This document shows, piece after piece, positions 15,814 through 23,858 of a stretch of 45,911 nt of DNA. The stretch spans positions 11,918 to 57,828 of the forward strand of contig PMCA01000007.1 in the NCBI GenBank assembly GCA_003153935.1, written 5' to 3'. The translations under genes and the position numbers were made by a program. The stretch's first letter is position 1; each line of letters starts with the position of its first letter. This DNA comes from Elusimicrobiota bacterium (GTDB taxonomy: Bacteria; CAYTYR01; UBA6262). The notes beneath the pieces were generated by a model. It was not told the DNA's origin, did not search any database, and saw nothing but the letters and a program-made list of their open reading frames with translations.

Positions 15814-16976
15814 CAAATTTCTGCCAGGAAATGGTCGGCCTTGATGTTCTTCAGTTTTAACTTCAGCAATTGGTTGCTCAAGTCGGCGCCACTCCTTACC
15901 CGGACCTTCAGATAATTACCGGTGTGACCTTCCCAATACCTGGGATCTTCCTTGACCCGGTTTTCGATCAACACGGCCAAAGTTTTACGCAGGAACTTCT
16001 TTTGGTAGTTCGCCGCAAATTTGTCCGTGGTAAATTTTAATTTCGCCACTCTTTCAGCTACGATTTTAGGATTTACCAGAGGCGTCATTTTGGCGCCGGG
16101 AGTTCCCGGGCGCAGGCTATACGGGAATATGTGGACTTTTAAAGGTTTGGCTATTCTCAGTAGGTTTAAAGTTTCCTGAAAATCACTATCGGTCTCGCCG
16201 GGAAACCCGACCATAATGTCAGTACTGATAGCAAGGTCAGGCATTTTCTTCTTTAATTTTCTGAACAACTTGGCGTATGAATCAAAACTTGATTTTCGGT
16301 TCATGCGCTTCAGGACCATATCAGACCCGCTCTGGATGGGGATATGCAAATGCTGACAAATCTTCTTTGAACCTGCCAGGCAGTCGATAAGTTTAGCCGT
16401 AATATCCCAGGCCTCCAGGGAACTCAGACGAATGCGCTCCAGACCGGATATCTTCTCCATTCGGATAATTATATCGGCCAGGTCTTGCTGCGGTTGCAGG
16501 TCACGTCCGTACAACCCCAGGCACACCCCACAGAGTACTATCTCCTTAAAACCTTTTCCGGCTAATTCTTTAGCTTCCTCTATGACGTCGTTAAGGGATT
16601 TGCTCCGGGAGCGGCCCCGGACCAGGTGTACCTTGCAGTAACTGCAAGAGTTATCGCACCCGTCCTGTATTTTTAGAAAGGCCCGGGTATGCCCCGCGAA
16701 TCCGGAAACTTTTTTAATTTCTCCAGGCACTTTGTTGACTGCGCACCCTGTTACCACTATTCTCGCCCGCGGATTTTGCCGGCGTGAATAATTGATGTAG
16801 TAGCGGGATTTCTTGTCCGCCGCCGCTGTGACCGTGCAGGTGTTGATGATATAAAGGTCGGCCCTTTCTTCCGGCGCCACCTCCTGATAACCCTGCCCTA
16901 AATATTTTTCCCTCAGTACCTGGGTATCATACTGGTTGACTTTACAGCCCAGGGTGTATATTTTAAACGTTTTCAT
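15810..16976 (-). CDS. mtaB: MtaB-like tRNA methylthiotransferase with a shortened N-terminal domain
   Basis: The 388-residue radical-SAM enzyme resembles MtaB, which adds a methylthio group to N6-threonylcarbamoyladenosine at position 37 of tRNA. The three cysteines of the first iron-sulfur cluster are at 11, 47 and 78, and the radical-SAM motif CDNSCSYC gives Cys107, Cys111 and Cys114. HLHIPIQSGSDMVLKRMNR and a C-terminal TRAM-like region (from about 325) follow. Family members usually have about 65-70 residues between the third cysteine and the radical-SAM motif; here only 28 remain, with intact family sequence on both sides (GCAVN and VSGFAGHTRAFLKIQDGC). So about 40 residues of the UPF0004 domain are missing in frame. 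All catalytic cysteines are kept. Confidence 0.88.
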   Translation of the reverse strand: MKTFKIYTLGCKVNQYDTQVLREKYLGQGYQEVAPEERADLYIINTCTVTAAADKKSRYYINYSRRQNPRARIVVTGCAVNKVPGEIKKVSGFAGHTRAFLKIQDGCDNSCSYCKVHLVRGRSRSKSLNDVIEEAKELAGKGFKEIVLCGVCLGLYGRDLQPQQDLADIIIRMEKISGLERIRLSSLEAWDITAKLIDCLAGSKKICQHLHIPIQSGSDMVLKRMNRKSSFDSYAKLFRKLKKKMPDLAISTDIMVGFPGETDSDFQETLNLLRIAKPLKVHIFPYSLRPGTPGAKMTPLVNPKIVAERVAKLKFTTDKFAANYQKKFLRKTLAVLIENRVKEDPRYWEGHTGNYLKVRVRSGADLSNQLLKLKLKNIKADHFLAEIC

Positions 16977-16984
16977 GTGTCTAT

Positions 16985-17021
16985 AATAACAAAAGAGGCA
17001 CTCGGTTGCAAGTGCCTCTTT
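16985..17021 (-). terminator. Terminator after serA
   Basis: A perfect 11-bp stem (AAAGAGGCACT at 16992-17002 with its complement at 17011-17021) and an 8-base loop lie between the serA stop and mtaB. On the minus strand it is followed by TTTTGTTATT. It ends the rex-serC-serA transcript. Confidence 0.8.
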
Positions 17022-17046
17022 CGTTTATCTTTCTGTCAGTTAATTA

Positions 17047-18213
17047 TTAAACCACTCTCACCTTGATAATATTTTCGATCTCGGCGATCTTAGCCGCGGT
17101 TTTCTCGTTCACTTCACCTTCTATGTCGACAATATTATAAGCGTAATCCTTAGCGCTCTTGTTGATCATCTCGATGATGTTAAGATTGGCCTTGTGGAAT
17201 ACCCCCGATAGCTGGGCTACCATACCGGGAACATTTTTGTTAATAATGGTTATGCGTTTTGTGCCCGGCTTGCGCTCCAGTGTACATAAGGGGAAATTGA
17301 CGGAATTGACAATATTGCCGTTCTCCAGGAAGTCCACGATCTGGTCCACTACCATTCCGGCGCAGTTCTCTTCCGCTTCCTCGGTCGATGCGCCCAGGTG
17401 CGGGATGCAGATGACTTTATCCATATTCAATAATTCATCATCCGGGAAATCCGTGACATAACAGGCGACTATCCCGTCGGCTATGGCTTTCTTCAGGTCT
17501 TCATTGTTCACGATGCCGCCACGGGAGAAGTTAAAGATACGCACGCCCTTCTTCATCTGGCCAAATTTCTCGGCGTTCAATAGTCCTTTGGTCTTGTCGG
17601 TTAACGGCACATGGATAGAAATATAATCGGACGTAGCGATGAGCCGGTCCATACCCTTGGCGTTCTTCACTTCATTGGACAGTTTCCAGGCGCTTTCCAC
17701 CGAAATGAACGGGTCGTACCCTTCTACGGTCATGCCTAGTGCCAGAGCATCGTTTGCTACCATGGCGCCAATGGCTCCCAAGCCGATGAGCCCAAGTTTT
17801 TTCCCTTTTAATTCAGTCCCGGCAAACTGACCCTTGTTTTTTTCTACCAGGGGAGGGACATCTGCTCCTTTGCCTTTTAAAGTCTTACAGTATTCTATCG
17901 CCGCGGGCAAGTTCCTGGCTGACAGGAACATAGCTCCCAGCACCAGTTCTTTGACCGCGTTGGCATTAGCCCCTGGCGTGTTAAAGACCACGATACCTTT
18001 GCCCGAGCATTTCTCTACCGGTATGTTGTTAACTCCGGCTCCAGCACGGCCGATGGCTTGCAGGGTATCAGGCAGTTCCATTTCTTTCATTTCCGCGCTT
18101 CTAACCAGGATCGCGTCCGGTGTGGTGATCTCCGTGGCGATCTCATACTTATCCAGGGCAAATTTCTTCAACCCGATCGGCGATATCTTATTTAAAGTTT
18201 TTATCTTGAACAT
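17047..18213 (-). CDS. serA: D-3-phosphoglycerate dehydrogenase
   Basis: The 388-residue enzyme oxidises 3-phosphoglycerate to 3-phosphohydroxypyruvate, the first step of serine synthesis. It has the NAD loop GLIGLGAIG (141-149), the substrate arginine in NFSRGGIVN (Arg231), the catalytic histidine in PHLGAST (His272), and a C-terminal ACT domain (from about 318) that usually binds serine for feedback control. The short form without an intervening domain is common in bacteria. It starts 12 bases after the serC stop with a GGAGGAG site and ends at a strong terminator, so the two genes form one unit for phosphoserine. Confidence 0.95.
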   Translation of the reverse strand: MFKIKTLNKISPIGLKKFALDKYEIATEITTPDAILVRSAEMKEMELPDTLQAIGRAGAGVNNIPVEKCSGKGIVVFNTPGANANAVKELVLGAMFLSARNLPAAIEYCKTLKGKGADVPPLVEKNKGQFAGTELKGKKLGLIGLGAIGAMVANDALALGMTVEGYDPFISVESAWKLSNEVKNAKGMDRLIATSDYISIHVPLTDKTKGLLNAEKFGQMKKGVRIFNFSRGGIVNNEDLKKAIADGIVACYVTDFPDDELLNMDKVICIPHLGASTEEAEENCAGMVVDQIVDFLENGNIVNSVNFPLCTLERKPGTKRITIINKNVPGMVAQLSGVFHKANLNIIEMINKSAKDYAYNIVDIEGEVNEKTAAKIAEIENIIKVRVV

Positions 18214-18225
18214 GGGGTTCTCCTC

Positions 18226-19314
18226 CTAAACTTTGTTTTTAGCTTCGAAATCTTTCATAAATTCAACCAGCTTCTTGACGCCCTCAACCGGCATGGCGTT
18301 GTAGATACTGGCGCGGCAGCCGCCTACACTGCGATGCCCCTTAAGAGTGGTTAGGCCGACTTTCTTGGCTTCGCCCAGGAACTTCTCATCCAGTTCTTCC
18401 GTAGGCAAGGCAAAAGGAACGTTCATGATGGAACGGAATTTGGGATTGGTGACCGGCGCTTTGTACAGTTTCGATCCATCGATAGCCTTGTACAGCATAT
18501 TGGCTTTCATCAGGTTCCGTTCGGCTATAGCTTTCACGCCGCCTTCGGATTTAACCCATTCAAATACCAGTTTGGCAATATAAACGGCGTAACACGGCGG
18601 CGTATTATACAGTGACTCGTTTTCGGCGTGGATCTTATAATCGAGCAAGGTCGGGGTAATGGGCAAAGCTTTGCCTACCAGGTCTTTCCGGACTATTACT
18701 ACCGTGACTCCGGCTGGGCCGATGTTCTTCTGCGCCCCGGCGTAGATCAGGCCGAATTTGCTGACATCCACGGCTTCGCTGAGGATATTGGAGGACATAT
18801 CAGCGACTAAAGGCACTGTCCCGGTGGCCGGCAGGTCCTTGAACACTGTTCCTTCTATAGTATTATTGGTGGTGATATGGAAATAATCGGCATCCTTGGA
18901 GAACATGGCAGGATCCAGGGCTGGTATCTCGGCGAACTTTTGATTTTCTGAAGACGCCACCACATTAACGGTTCCGTATTTTTTGGCTTCGGAGATCGCT
19001 TTTTTTGACCAGGTGCCGGTGTTTACGTAATCAGCTTTCTTGGAGTTGTTGAACAGGTTTAACGGTACCATGGCGAATTGTAGTGACGCGCCGCCCTGGA
19101 GGAACAACACATAGTAATTGTCGGGAATGCCCATGATCTCGCGCAGCGTGGCTTCCGCGCCCTTGATTATTTCCTCAAAAGGTTTGGAGCGGTGACTCAT
19201 TTCCATCACGCTCATGCCGCTGCCCTTGTAATCGAGCATTTCCTCGGCTGCCTTCTTTAATACCGGCTCGGGCAGCATTGCCGGTCCCGCGCTAAAGTTA
19301 AAAACTCTGGCCAT
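18226..19314 (-). CDS. serC: Phosphoserine aminotransferase
   Basis: The 362-residue class V aminotransferase converts 3-phosphohydroxypyruvate and glutamate to phosphoserine and 2-oxoglutarate. It starts with the family signature RVFNFSAGPAMLPEPVL; the pyridoxal phosphate lysine is Lys196 in YAGAQKNIGPAG; the substrate region GHRSVGGCRASIYNA lies near the C-terminus. The start has AGGAGG at a normal distance. It follows rex by 59 bases and precedes serA. Placement behind the NADH-sensing Rex gene suggests serine synthesis may be tied to redox state. Confidence 0.96.
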   Translation of the reverse strand: MARVFNFSAGPAMLPEPVLKKAAEEMLDYKGSGMSVMEMSHRSKPFEEIIKGAEATLREIMGIPDNYYVLFLQGGASLQFAMVPLNLFNNSKKADYVNTGTWSKKAISEAKKYGTVNVVASSENQKFAEIPALDPAMFSKDADYFHITTNNTIEGTVFKDLPATGTVPLVADMSSNILSEAVDVSKFGLIYAGAQKNIGPAGVTVVIVRKDLVGKALPITPTLLDYKIHAENESLYNTPPCYAVYIAKLVFEWVKSEGGVKAIAERNLMKANMLYKAIDGSKLYKAPVTNPKFRSIMNVPFALPTEELDEKFLGEAKKVGLTTLKGHRSVGGCRASIYNAMPVEGVKKLVEFMKDFEAKNKV

Positions 19315-19340
19315 GTTTAGTTCCTCCTTTTATTTGATAT

Positions 19341-19376
19341 GATTACACAGATTAATAAAAACGATTACACCGATTA
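19341..19376. repeat. Two 14-bp direct repeats between rex and serC
   Basis: GATTACACAGATTA (19341-19354) and GATTACACCGATTA (19363-19376) differ by one base and start 22 bp apart, two helical turns. The second copy covers the rex stop codon. They could be a protein-binding site or a remnant of a dispersed repeat. Confidence 0.5.
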
Positions 19377-20000
19377 TCTCTTAAGCAAGCTGATGTTGGC
19401 GGAAATAACTCGCAAATATGTGGTGTAGTCGATATTCCTCAGAATTACTTTTTCCGGGACGCTGATAACCGCGGCGGAACAGTTCAATATTCCTTTGATG
19501 CCGGCGGATACCAGTTTGTCGGCGGTGTTCTGGGCCGCTTCCGGAGGCACGCAGATAATGCCGATCTCAATACCCCTCGAACGGATGACCGCCTCCAGGT
19601 CGCTTATCTGGAATAAGCTAACCGGGGTGACGATGCGTTCTATCTTGTTTATGCTGAGGTCAAACCCCGCCGCTATCTCAAAACCTTCGTTCTTAAATTT
19701 CTCATAAGCCAGTATGGCGGTGCCGATGCGTCCCAGTCCGATAATGCAGGCGCGGCGCGGTTTGGATAACTGCAGGGCTTTGCTGATGTGGCCCTTGAGT
19801 TTCTTTACTTCGTAGTCCCGGCCGGACACGCTGGGCATTCCCAGGTAACTAATGTCCTTACGGACCGTGGCGTTGGTCGCGTTTATATTCCTGCCTATTT
19901 CGCCGGAGGAGATGGCTTTGGTACCCTGGGCCTCCAGCTTCTCGAGCAGGCCATAGATGCTGCATAGTCTATCCACTGCCGGCAAGGGTATTTTAGCCAT
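19374..20000 (-). CDS. rex: Redox-sensing transcriptional repressor Rex
   Basis: The 208-residue protein is a Rex repressor, which releases DNA when the NADH/NAD+ ratio rises and so controls fermentation and anaerobic energy genes. The N-terminal winged helix (residues 1-75) includes ATNATVRKDISYLG, a typical Rex recognition helix. The Rossmann domain has IIGLGRIGTAIL (86-97), and the domain-swapped helix lies at the C-terminus. A textbook Rex operator (20044-20065) sits at the start of its own promoter, which strongly supports autoregulation. serC and serA follow and may be read through under the same control. Confidence 0.95.
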   Translation of the reverse strand: MAKIPLPAVDRLCSIYGLLEKLEAQGTKAISSGEIGRNINATNATVRKDISYLGMPSVSGRDYEVKKLKGHISKALQLSKPRRACIIGLGRIGTAILAYEKFKNEGFEIAAGFDLSINKIERIVTPVSLFQISDLEAVIRSRGIEIGIICVPPEAAQNTADKLVSAGIKGILNCSAAVISVPEKVILRNIDYTTYLRVISANISLLKR

Positions 20001-20043
20001 ATTACGAATACCTCGAATGATAGCGAATTAAGCTAATTAAAAT

Positions 20044-20065
20044 ACCTGTGAAAACTTTCACAGGT
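20044..20065 (-). promoter_or_regulatory. Rex operator at the rex promoter
   Basis: A 22-bp inverted repeat with 10-bp perfect arms contains TGTGAA-AACT-TTCACA, matching the known Rex consensus TTGTGAA(N4)TTCACAA at all inner positions. It lies directly downstream of the -10 box, over the likely transcription start. Confidence 0.88.
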
Positions 20066-20067
20066 AA

Positions 20068-20096
20068 AGAATAACACATATGTCTTTAACTGTCAA
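20068..20096 (-). promoter_or_regulatory. Sigma70 promoter of rex-serC-serA
   Basis: On the minus strand TTGACA (20096-20091), a 17-base spacer and TATTCT (20073-20068) lie directly ahead of the Rex operator. Confidence 0.75.
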
Positions 20097-20108
20097 GAAA
20101 AAAGTATG

Positions 20109-20837
20109 TTAAAGATCTAATTCATATTTAATAATTGCCGCTGCCACCAGTCCTGCTGTCTCTGTCCGTAATATCCGGCGGCCCAGGCTCACCGGGATCG
20201 CGCCATATTCGCGCGCCGCTTGCACTTCCTGTTCGCTGAACCCGCCTTCCGGCCCGATAAATACCGTTATCTCCCGGCTATCAGCCTTCCGTAATACTTG
20301 TTTAATGGACTGGCACTTCTCTTCTTCCCAGGGTATCAGGTTCAAAGACTGTTTTGACAACCCCTTGATAACATCATTAAACGGCCTGACTTCCGTTACT
20401 TCCGGGACTATGGTCCCGTAGCTTTGCTCAGTAGCTGACCGCACGATCTTCTGCCAACGCTCCCTTTTTTTGGCCGCACCCGCTTTATCCAGTTTAATGA
20501 TCGTTCTTTCGGTCAGGCAGGGAATGAACGTGCTTATACCGATCTCCGTGCATTTTTGGATGATCAGGTCCATCTTCTCGCCCTTAGCTATCCCCTGCAC
20601 CAGGGTTATATTAACCCGGTCGAAGGTACTGTTTGGACTTGGACAGATGATATGGCAACTAATGCTCGGATAAAGAGTTTTGATCCTGGCTTTGTATTCC
20701 TTACCGTTCCCGTCAAAAACCAGGATCTCGGCTCCAGGTTTCAGACGCAGGACATTCTCAATATGTTTGCGTTGCTCCTCCGGGATGGTCGCTTCCTCTC
20801 CGGTTATACACTCCGGCGGCACATAAAATCTTTTCAT
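20109..20837 (-). CDS. rsmE: 16S rRNA (uracil(1498)-N3)-methyltransferase
   Basis: The 242-residue SPOUT-family enzyme methylates N3 of U1498 in 16S rRNA using S-adenosylmethionine. An N-terminal PUA-like domain (1-70) is followed by the knotted methyltransferase domain with KGEKMDLIIQKCTEIG, VFIGPEGGFSEQEV and SLGRRILRTETA, the SAM-binding knot. ATEQSYG stands where many members have ATEQSGR. The start codon overlaps the stop of the amidohydrolase gene by four bases, so translation is coupled. It is the last gene of its operon; the rex promoter lies just beyond. Confidence 0.95.
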   Translation of the reverse strand: MKRFYVPPECITGEEATIPEEQRKHIENVLRLKPGAEILVFDGNGKEYKARIKTLYPSISCHIICPSPNSTFDRVNITLVQGIAKGEKMDLIIQKCTEIGISTFIPCLTERTIIKLDKAGAAKKRERWQKIVRSATEQSYGTIVPEVTEVRPFNDVIKGLSKQSLNLIPWEEEKCQSIKQVLRKADSREITVFIGPEGGFSEQEVQAAREYGAIPVSLGRRILRTETAGLVAAAIIKYELDL

Positions 20838-21634
20838 GGCTTCATCCCCAATAACTCTTTAGCGTTGGTGAAAGTGATCTTACTGAGGGTATCCTCGTCT
20901 TTGACGATACCCCGGAGCTGGTTCAGTTCAGCGCTTTGGTCTGTCCAGGGTGAATCGGTACCGAATAGTACCCGCTGGCAGTCATGGTGTTCCAGGAAAT
21001 AATTAAAAGTCCTTTTGCCCATGTAATCCATGGAGAAAGAAGTATCGATATAAACGTTCCGGCCCAACAGCTCTTCCTTGACCTCATCCCACATCTGGAA
21101 GCCGCCCATATGCGCCAGCACTAATTTCAGCTTGGGGAAACTCTTTATCAACCGGGCGAAATGGGCCGGTGTGCCATGCACTCCGCTGAAGGCGATGTCG
21201 CGACCGGCGTGAAAAAAAGCGACCAGGTCCAGTGCGACCAGCTGCTCGTATAATGGGAACAAAGCTGGGTCATCGGGAAAAAAATCCTGGTATTCGGGGT
21301 GAAACTTAACTCCCTTTATGCCGGCAGTCTTTAACCGGTCCATTTCCCGGGTAAAATTCAAATACTGCGGATGAATGGCGCCGAAAGAAATGATCTGCGG
21401 ACTATTAAGCTTAATGGCGAAGTTGTTTATGGTTTCCACTTGGTCGGGCCTGGTGGCTACCGGGACCTGGACGCTGGCGGTGATCCCCGCTTTTTTCATG
21501 GAATCCAGCAGTCCCTGCCTGGTGCCGTCGGTATAGGCGGGAACGTTATCCGCTTCTTTCTGCAGGGCTTCAATTATCCGGGCCGCGCCATGGTCGGGAA
21601 ATATATGAGTATGGCAATCGATAACTTCGGTCAT
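20834..21634 (-). CDS. Amidohydrolase-2 family metal-dependent hydrolase
   Basis: The 266-residue protein is a TIM-barrel metal hydrolase or decarboxylase of the amidohydrolase-2 family. The N-terminal metal pair is IDCHTHIFPD (His8 and His10); further ligands are expected in GVKFHPEY, AFFHAGRD, LAHMGG and FGTDSPWTD. The substrate cannot be named. I took the ATG at 21634; a GTG at 21643 would overlap the stop of the gene upstream and add three residues, and neither start has a strong ribosome binding site. It overlaps rsmE by four bases. Confidence 0.85.
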   Translation of the reverse strand: MTEVIDCHTHIFPDHGAARIIEALQKEADNVPAYTDGTRQGLLDSMKKAGITASVQVPVATRPDQVETINNFAIKLNSPQIISFGAIHPQYLNFTREMDRLKTAGIKGVKFHPEYQDFFPDDPALFPLYEQLVALDLVAFFHAGRDIAFSGVHGTPAHFARLIKSFPKLKLVLAHMGGFQMWDEVKEELLGRNVYIDTSFSMDYMGKRTFNYFLEHHDCQRVLFGTDSPWTDQSAELNQLRGIVKDEDTLSKITFTNAKELLGMKP

Positions 21635-21639
21635 TTCTC

Positions 21640-22038
21640 TCACTTCTTTTCTATCTTGCAGGATTTAGAGCCCTTTAGGATTATCGTCGAATTGTCATAG
21701 ATGATCAAGAAGATATCTATAACAAAAAGAACGGTAATAAAGTCATTGAACTCCAGGGAGAAAAGCCCGGAGGGCAATATAAACCCTACCCCCCAGAGTA
21801 CGAAAATTATCCCCATGAACATGCGCCAGTGATGGTTGTCGGAAATAGCGCAGCCGCGGAAACAAATGGAAAACAGCGCTCCTCCTATCAAGAAAAGGGA
21901 AAGGGCTATAGCCAAGTCATGGAACCGGTAATGGGATTTTAATATCAGGTCGGCGCAAGCGGTGGCGATGCTTATAAAAAGAGCGGCTACAGCCCCAGCT
22001 TCCGTGAAAAAAAGCCGTACAGTGTGTAATTTGCTCAT
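21640..22038 (-). CDS. Small integral membrane protein of unknown function
   Basis: The 132-residue protein has four hydrophobic segments (about 14-33, 43-61, 71-88 and 95-113) and a basic C-terminal tail ending SKSCKIEKK. I do not recognise a family. It is probably real: it has AGGAG at seven bases, begins one base after the stop of the metallophosphoesterase gene and ends next to the amidohydrolase, so it sits in a compact operon. Confidence 0.75.
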   Translation of the reverse strand: MSKLHTVRLFFTEAGAVAALFISIATACADLILKSHYRFHDLAIALSLFLIGGALFSICFRGCAISDNHHWRMFMGIIFVLWGVGFILPSGLFSLEFNDFITVLFVIDIFLIIYDNSTIILKGSKSCKIEKK

Positions 22039-22039
22039 G

Positions 22040-23176
22040 TCAATTCTCCTTATCTCGGCTGGATAAGGTTACCAGCGTTATCTCCGGCCTGGCGCCAACC
22101 CGCATGGGCGGTCCCCAGGTACCCGTGCCGCGGCTGACATAGATGGTGGTATTGCCGGAGATGAACTCCCCGTATGGAGTTTTATAGACCATTTTTACAA
22201 TGTAATTAAACGGCCAAAGCTGGCCTTTATGGGTATGCCCGCTTAACTGCAGCTGCACCCCCAGGGATTGCAGTTCTTCAAAGGTAGTGACCGGGGTATG
22301 ATATAACAGGATTATGGGTTTAGAGGGATCGGTTCCTTTCAGGATATCTTTTAGCGGCGGTATGACTTCATCCGTAACCCTGGCGCCAGTCGGATCATCG
22401 CGGCCGGCCAGCTGTATGCCGCCGGCAATCGTCACCCAGCGGTTACGCAGCATGGTTACCCCGGCCGACTCGATAAAAGCTATCGCCTTATCGATGCCCG
22501 CGAAATATTCATGGTTGCCGGTTATGGCGAATATGCCATAAGGGCATTTTAATTCTTTAAGGGGCTTCACCATATCTTCCATATGCAGGGCCTGTTCGTC
22601 GACCAGGTCGCCGGTGATGACGATCAGGTCAGGATGCAATTCGTTGACCATCTTGACGATTTTCTCCAGGCGCTGGCCCCTGACGGTCAGCCCCATGTGC
22701 ACATCGGAAATCTGGGCGATGGTCATGCCTTCCAGCTTTTTGGGCAAGTTACTTATCTTCACGTTAAGCCGCGTTACCCCTATGTTACCAGCTTCTATTA
22801 AACCATAGACGGTGACAGCCAGTACTATCGTAGTAACCGCCAGGCTGAATATCCGGGGATTCTGCGGCATACCGCTAACCAGCTTGAAGATACCTACTCC
22901 CAATATCGCCAGCAAGAAATAGACCAGCGTACCGGCCCACACGGAACCAATAAAGTTTATGACAGCGACTAAGGGTCCGTTCTGGTGGCGAAAAAAGAAG
23001 TGAAATAAGGGAAAGGAAAGGAACAACAAAAGAAAAACCAGGCGCACACTATGCAGCAGAACTCCGGTGAGATTAAGCGGGCGTATCAGACGCCAGTAGA
23101 TATAGAAATGGGCGCCGCCATAGACGATAAAAAATATGCTAATGAAAATGCTGAAGAACCAGGCCATACTTTTCAT
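22040..23176 (-). CDS. Membrane-anchored calcineurin-like metallophosphoesterase
   Basis: The 378-residue protein has about four N-terminal membrane segments (residues 1-125) and a metallophosphoesterase domain of the YkuE/YaeI type. The metal-binding motifs run in order: AQISDVHMG, VITGDLVDE, ITGNHEYF, LLYHTP and LSGHTHKGQ. YaeI-like enzymes act on lipid-linked phosphates such as UDP-2,3-diacylglucosamine, but the substrate here is not known. The start has AGGAG at four bases. It follows the GDSL esterase gene by seven bases, and the next start is one base after its stop. Confidence 0.9.
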   Translation of the reverse strand: MKSMAWFFSIFISIFFIVYGGAHFYIYWRLIRPLNLTGVLLHSVRLVFLLLFLSFPLFHFFFRHQNGPLVAVINFIGSVWAGTLVYFLLAILGVGIFKLVSGMPQNPRIFSLAVTTIVLAVTVYGLIEAGNIGVTRLNVKISNLPKKLEGMTIAQISDVHMGLTVRGQRLEKIVKMVNELHPDLIVITGDLVDEQALHMEDMVKPLKELKCPYGIFAITGNHEYFAGIDKAIAFIESAGVTMLRNRWVTIAGGIQLAGRDDPTGARVTDEVIPPLKDILKGTDPSKPIILLYHTPVTTFEELQSLGVQLQLSGHTHKGQLWPFNYIVKMVYKTPYGEFISGNTTIYVSRGTGTWGPPMRVGARPEITLVTLSSRDKEN

Positions 23177-23183
23177 GCGGCTC

Positions 23184-23783
23184 CTAATTCAGGAAAGGTT
23201 TGATCTTCTCGAATACTCTTTGGGCAATTATAGCATATCCCTGGTCATTGGGATGTATTTCATCGCTCTTTTTTGCCGGATCGTCAAAAATATCTTTCAG
23301 CACATTGGGAACTAAAATAGTCTTTCTATCCCTGGCTACCTGCCGGAAAACGGAAGCATACTCATCGGTCAATAAGCCGATCCTGACCCCAACCACCGCC
23401 ACCATGGCGCCCTTAGCCTGGATCAGACTAACGATCTGGTCCAGGTTGGCCATGGTTTCCTTCTGTGGTATTTTCTGAAAAAAATCGTTGCCGCCAAACT
23501 CTACTATCACTAGACGAGGATCCTTGCTAAGGACATCGATGTTCAGCCGCGCCAGGGCCTCCCTGGTGGTGTCGCCGCTGTTACCGGCGTTGATCACGCC
23601 GCGTTTAAGCAATTTTGCCAGAACTGTGGGGTAGTCATTCCCCTGGCTGGCGCCAAAACCGGCGGTCAGGCTATCGCCGAAACAGATAACGTTCTTCCCC
23701 GTTGATCCCGTATTGGCGATCTTGACGCCGCAACCGGCCACGAACAAAATGCCTAAAAACCCCACCATCAGGAACTTTTTCAC
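23184..23783 (-). CDS. GDSL-family esterase/lysophospholipase, lipoprotein
   Basis: The 199-residue protein is a TesA-like SGNH hydrolase. It has a lipoprotein signal peptide with lipobox VAGC (Cys18), then the four SGNH blocks: VICFGDSLTAGFGAS with the catalytic serine, the glycine in NAGNSGDTT, the asparagine in EFGGNDFF, and the Asp-His pair in SDEIHPND. Such enzymes cleave lysophospholipids or acyl esters in the envelope. The GTG start follows AAGGCGG. A strong hairpin lies between it and the COG3014 gene, but it forms one transcript with the metallophosphoesterase downstream. Confidence 0.92.
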   Translation of the reverse strand: MKKFLMVGFLGILFVAGCGVKIANTGSTGKNVICFGDSLTAGFGASQGNDYPTVLAKLLKRGVINAGNSGDTTREALARLNIDVLSKDPRLVIVEFGGNDFFQKIPQKETMANLDQIVSLIQAKGAMVAVVGVRIGLLTDEYASVFRQVARDRKTILVPNVLKDIFDDPAKKSDEIHPNDQGYAIIAQRVFEKIKPFLN

Positions 23784-23804
23784 TAATTACCGCCTTAAAG
23801 CCCA

Positions 23805-23827
23805 ATGCCCTCCGGCGCGGAGGGCAT
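23805..23827 (-). terminator. Strong intergenic hairpin between the COG3014 and GDSL genes
   Basis: A perfect 10-bp GC-rich stem (ATGCCCTCCG and its complement) with a 3-base loop lies 32 bases after the COG3014 stop. The minus-strand tail is TGGGCTTT, poor in T, so it may be a weak terminator or an RNA stabiliser. Confidence 0.5.
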
Positions 23828-23858
23828 CAGCATTTTATCGTCTTACTCGCCGTGAAAA

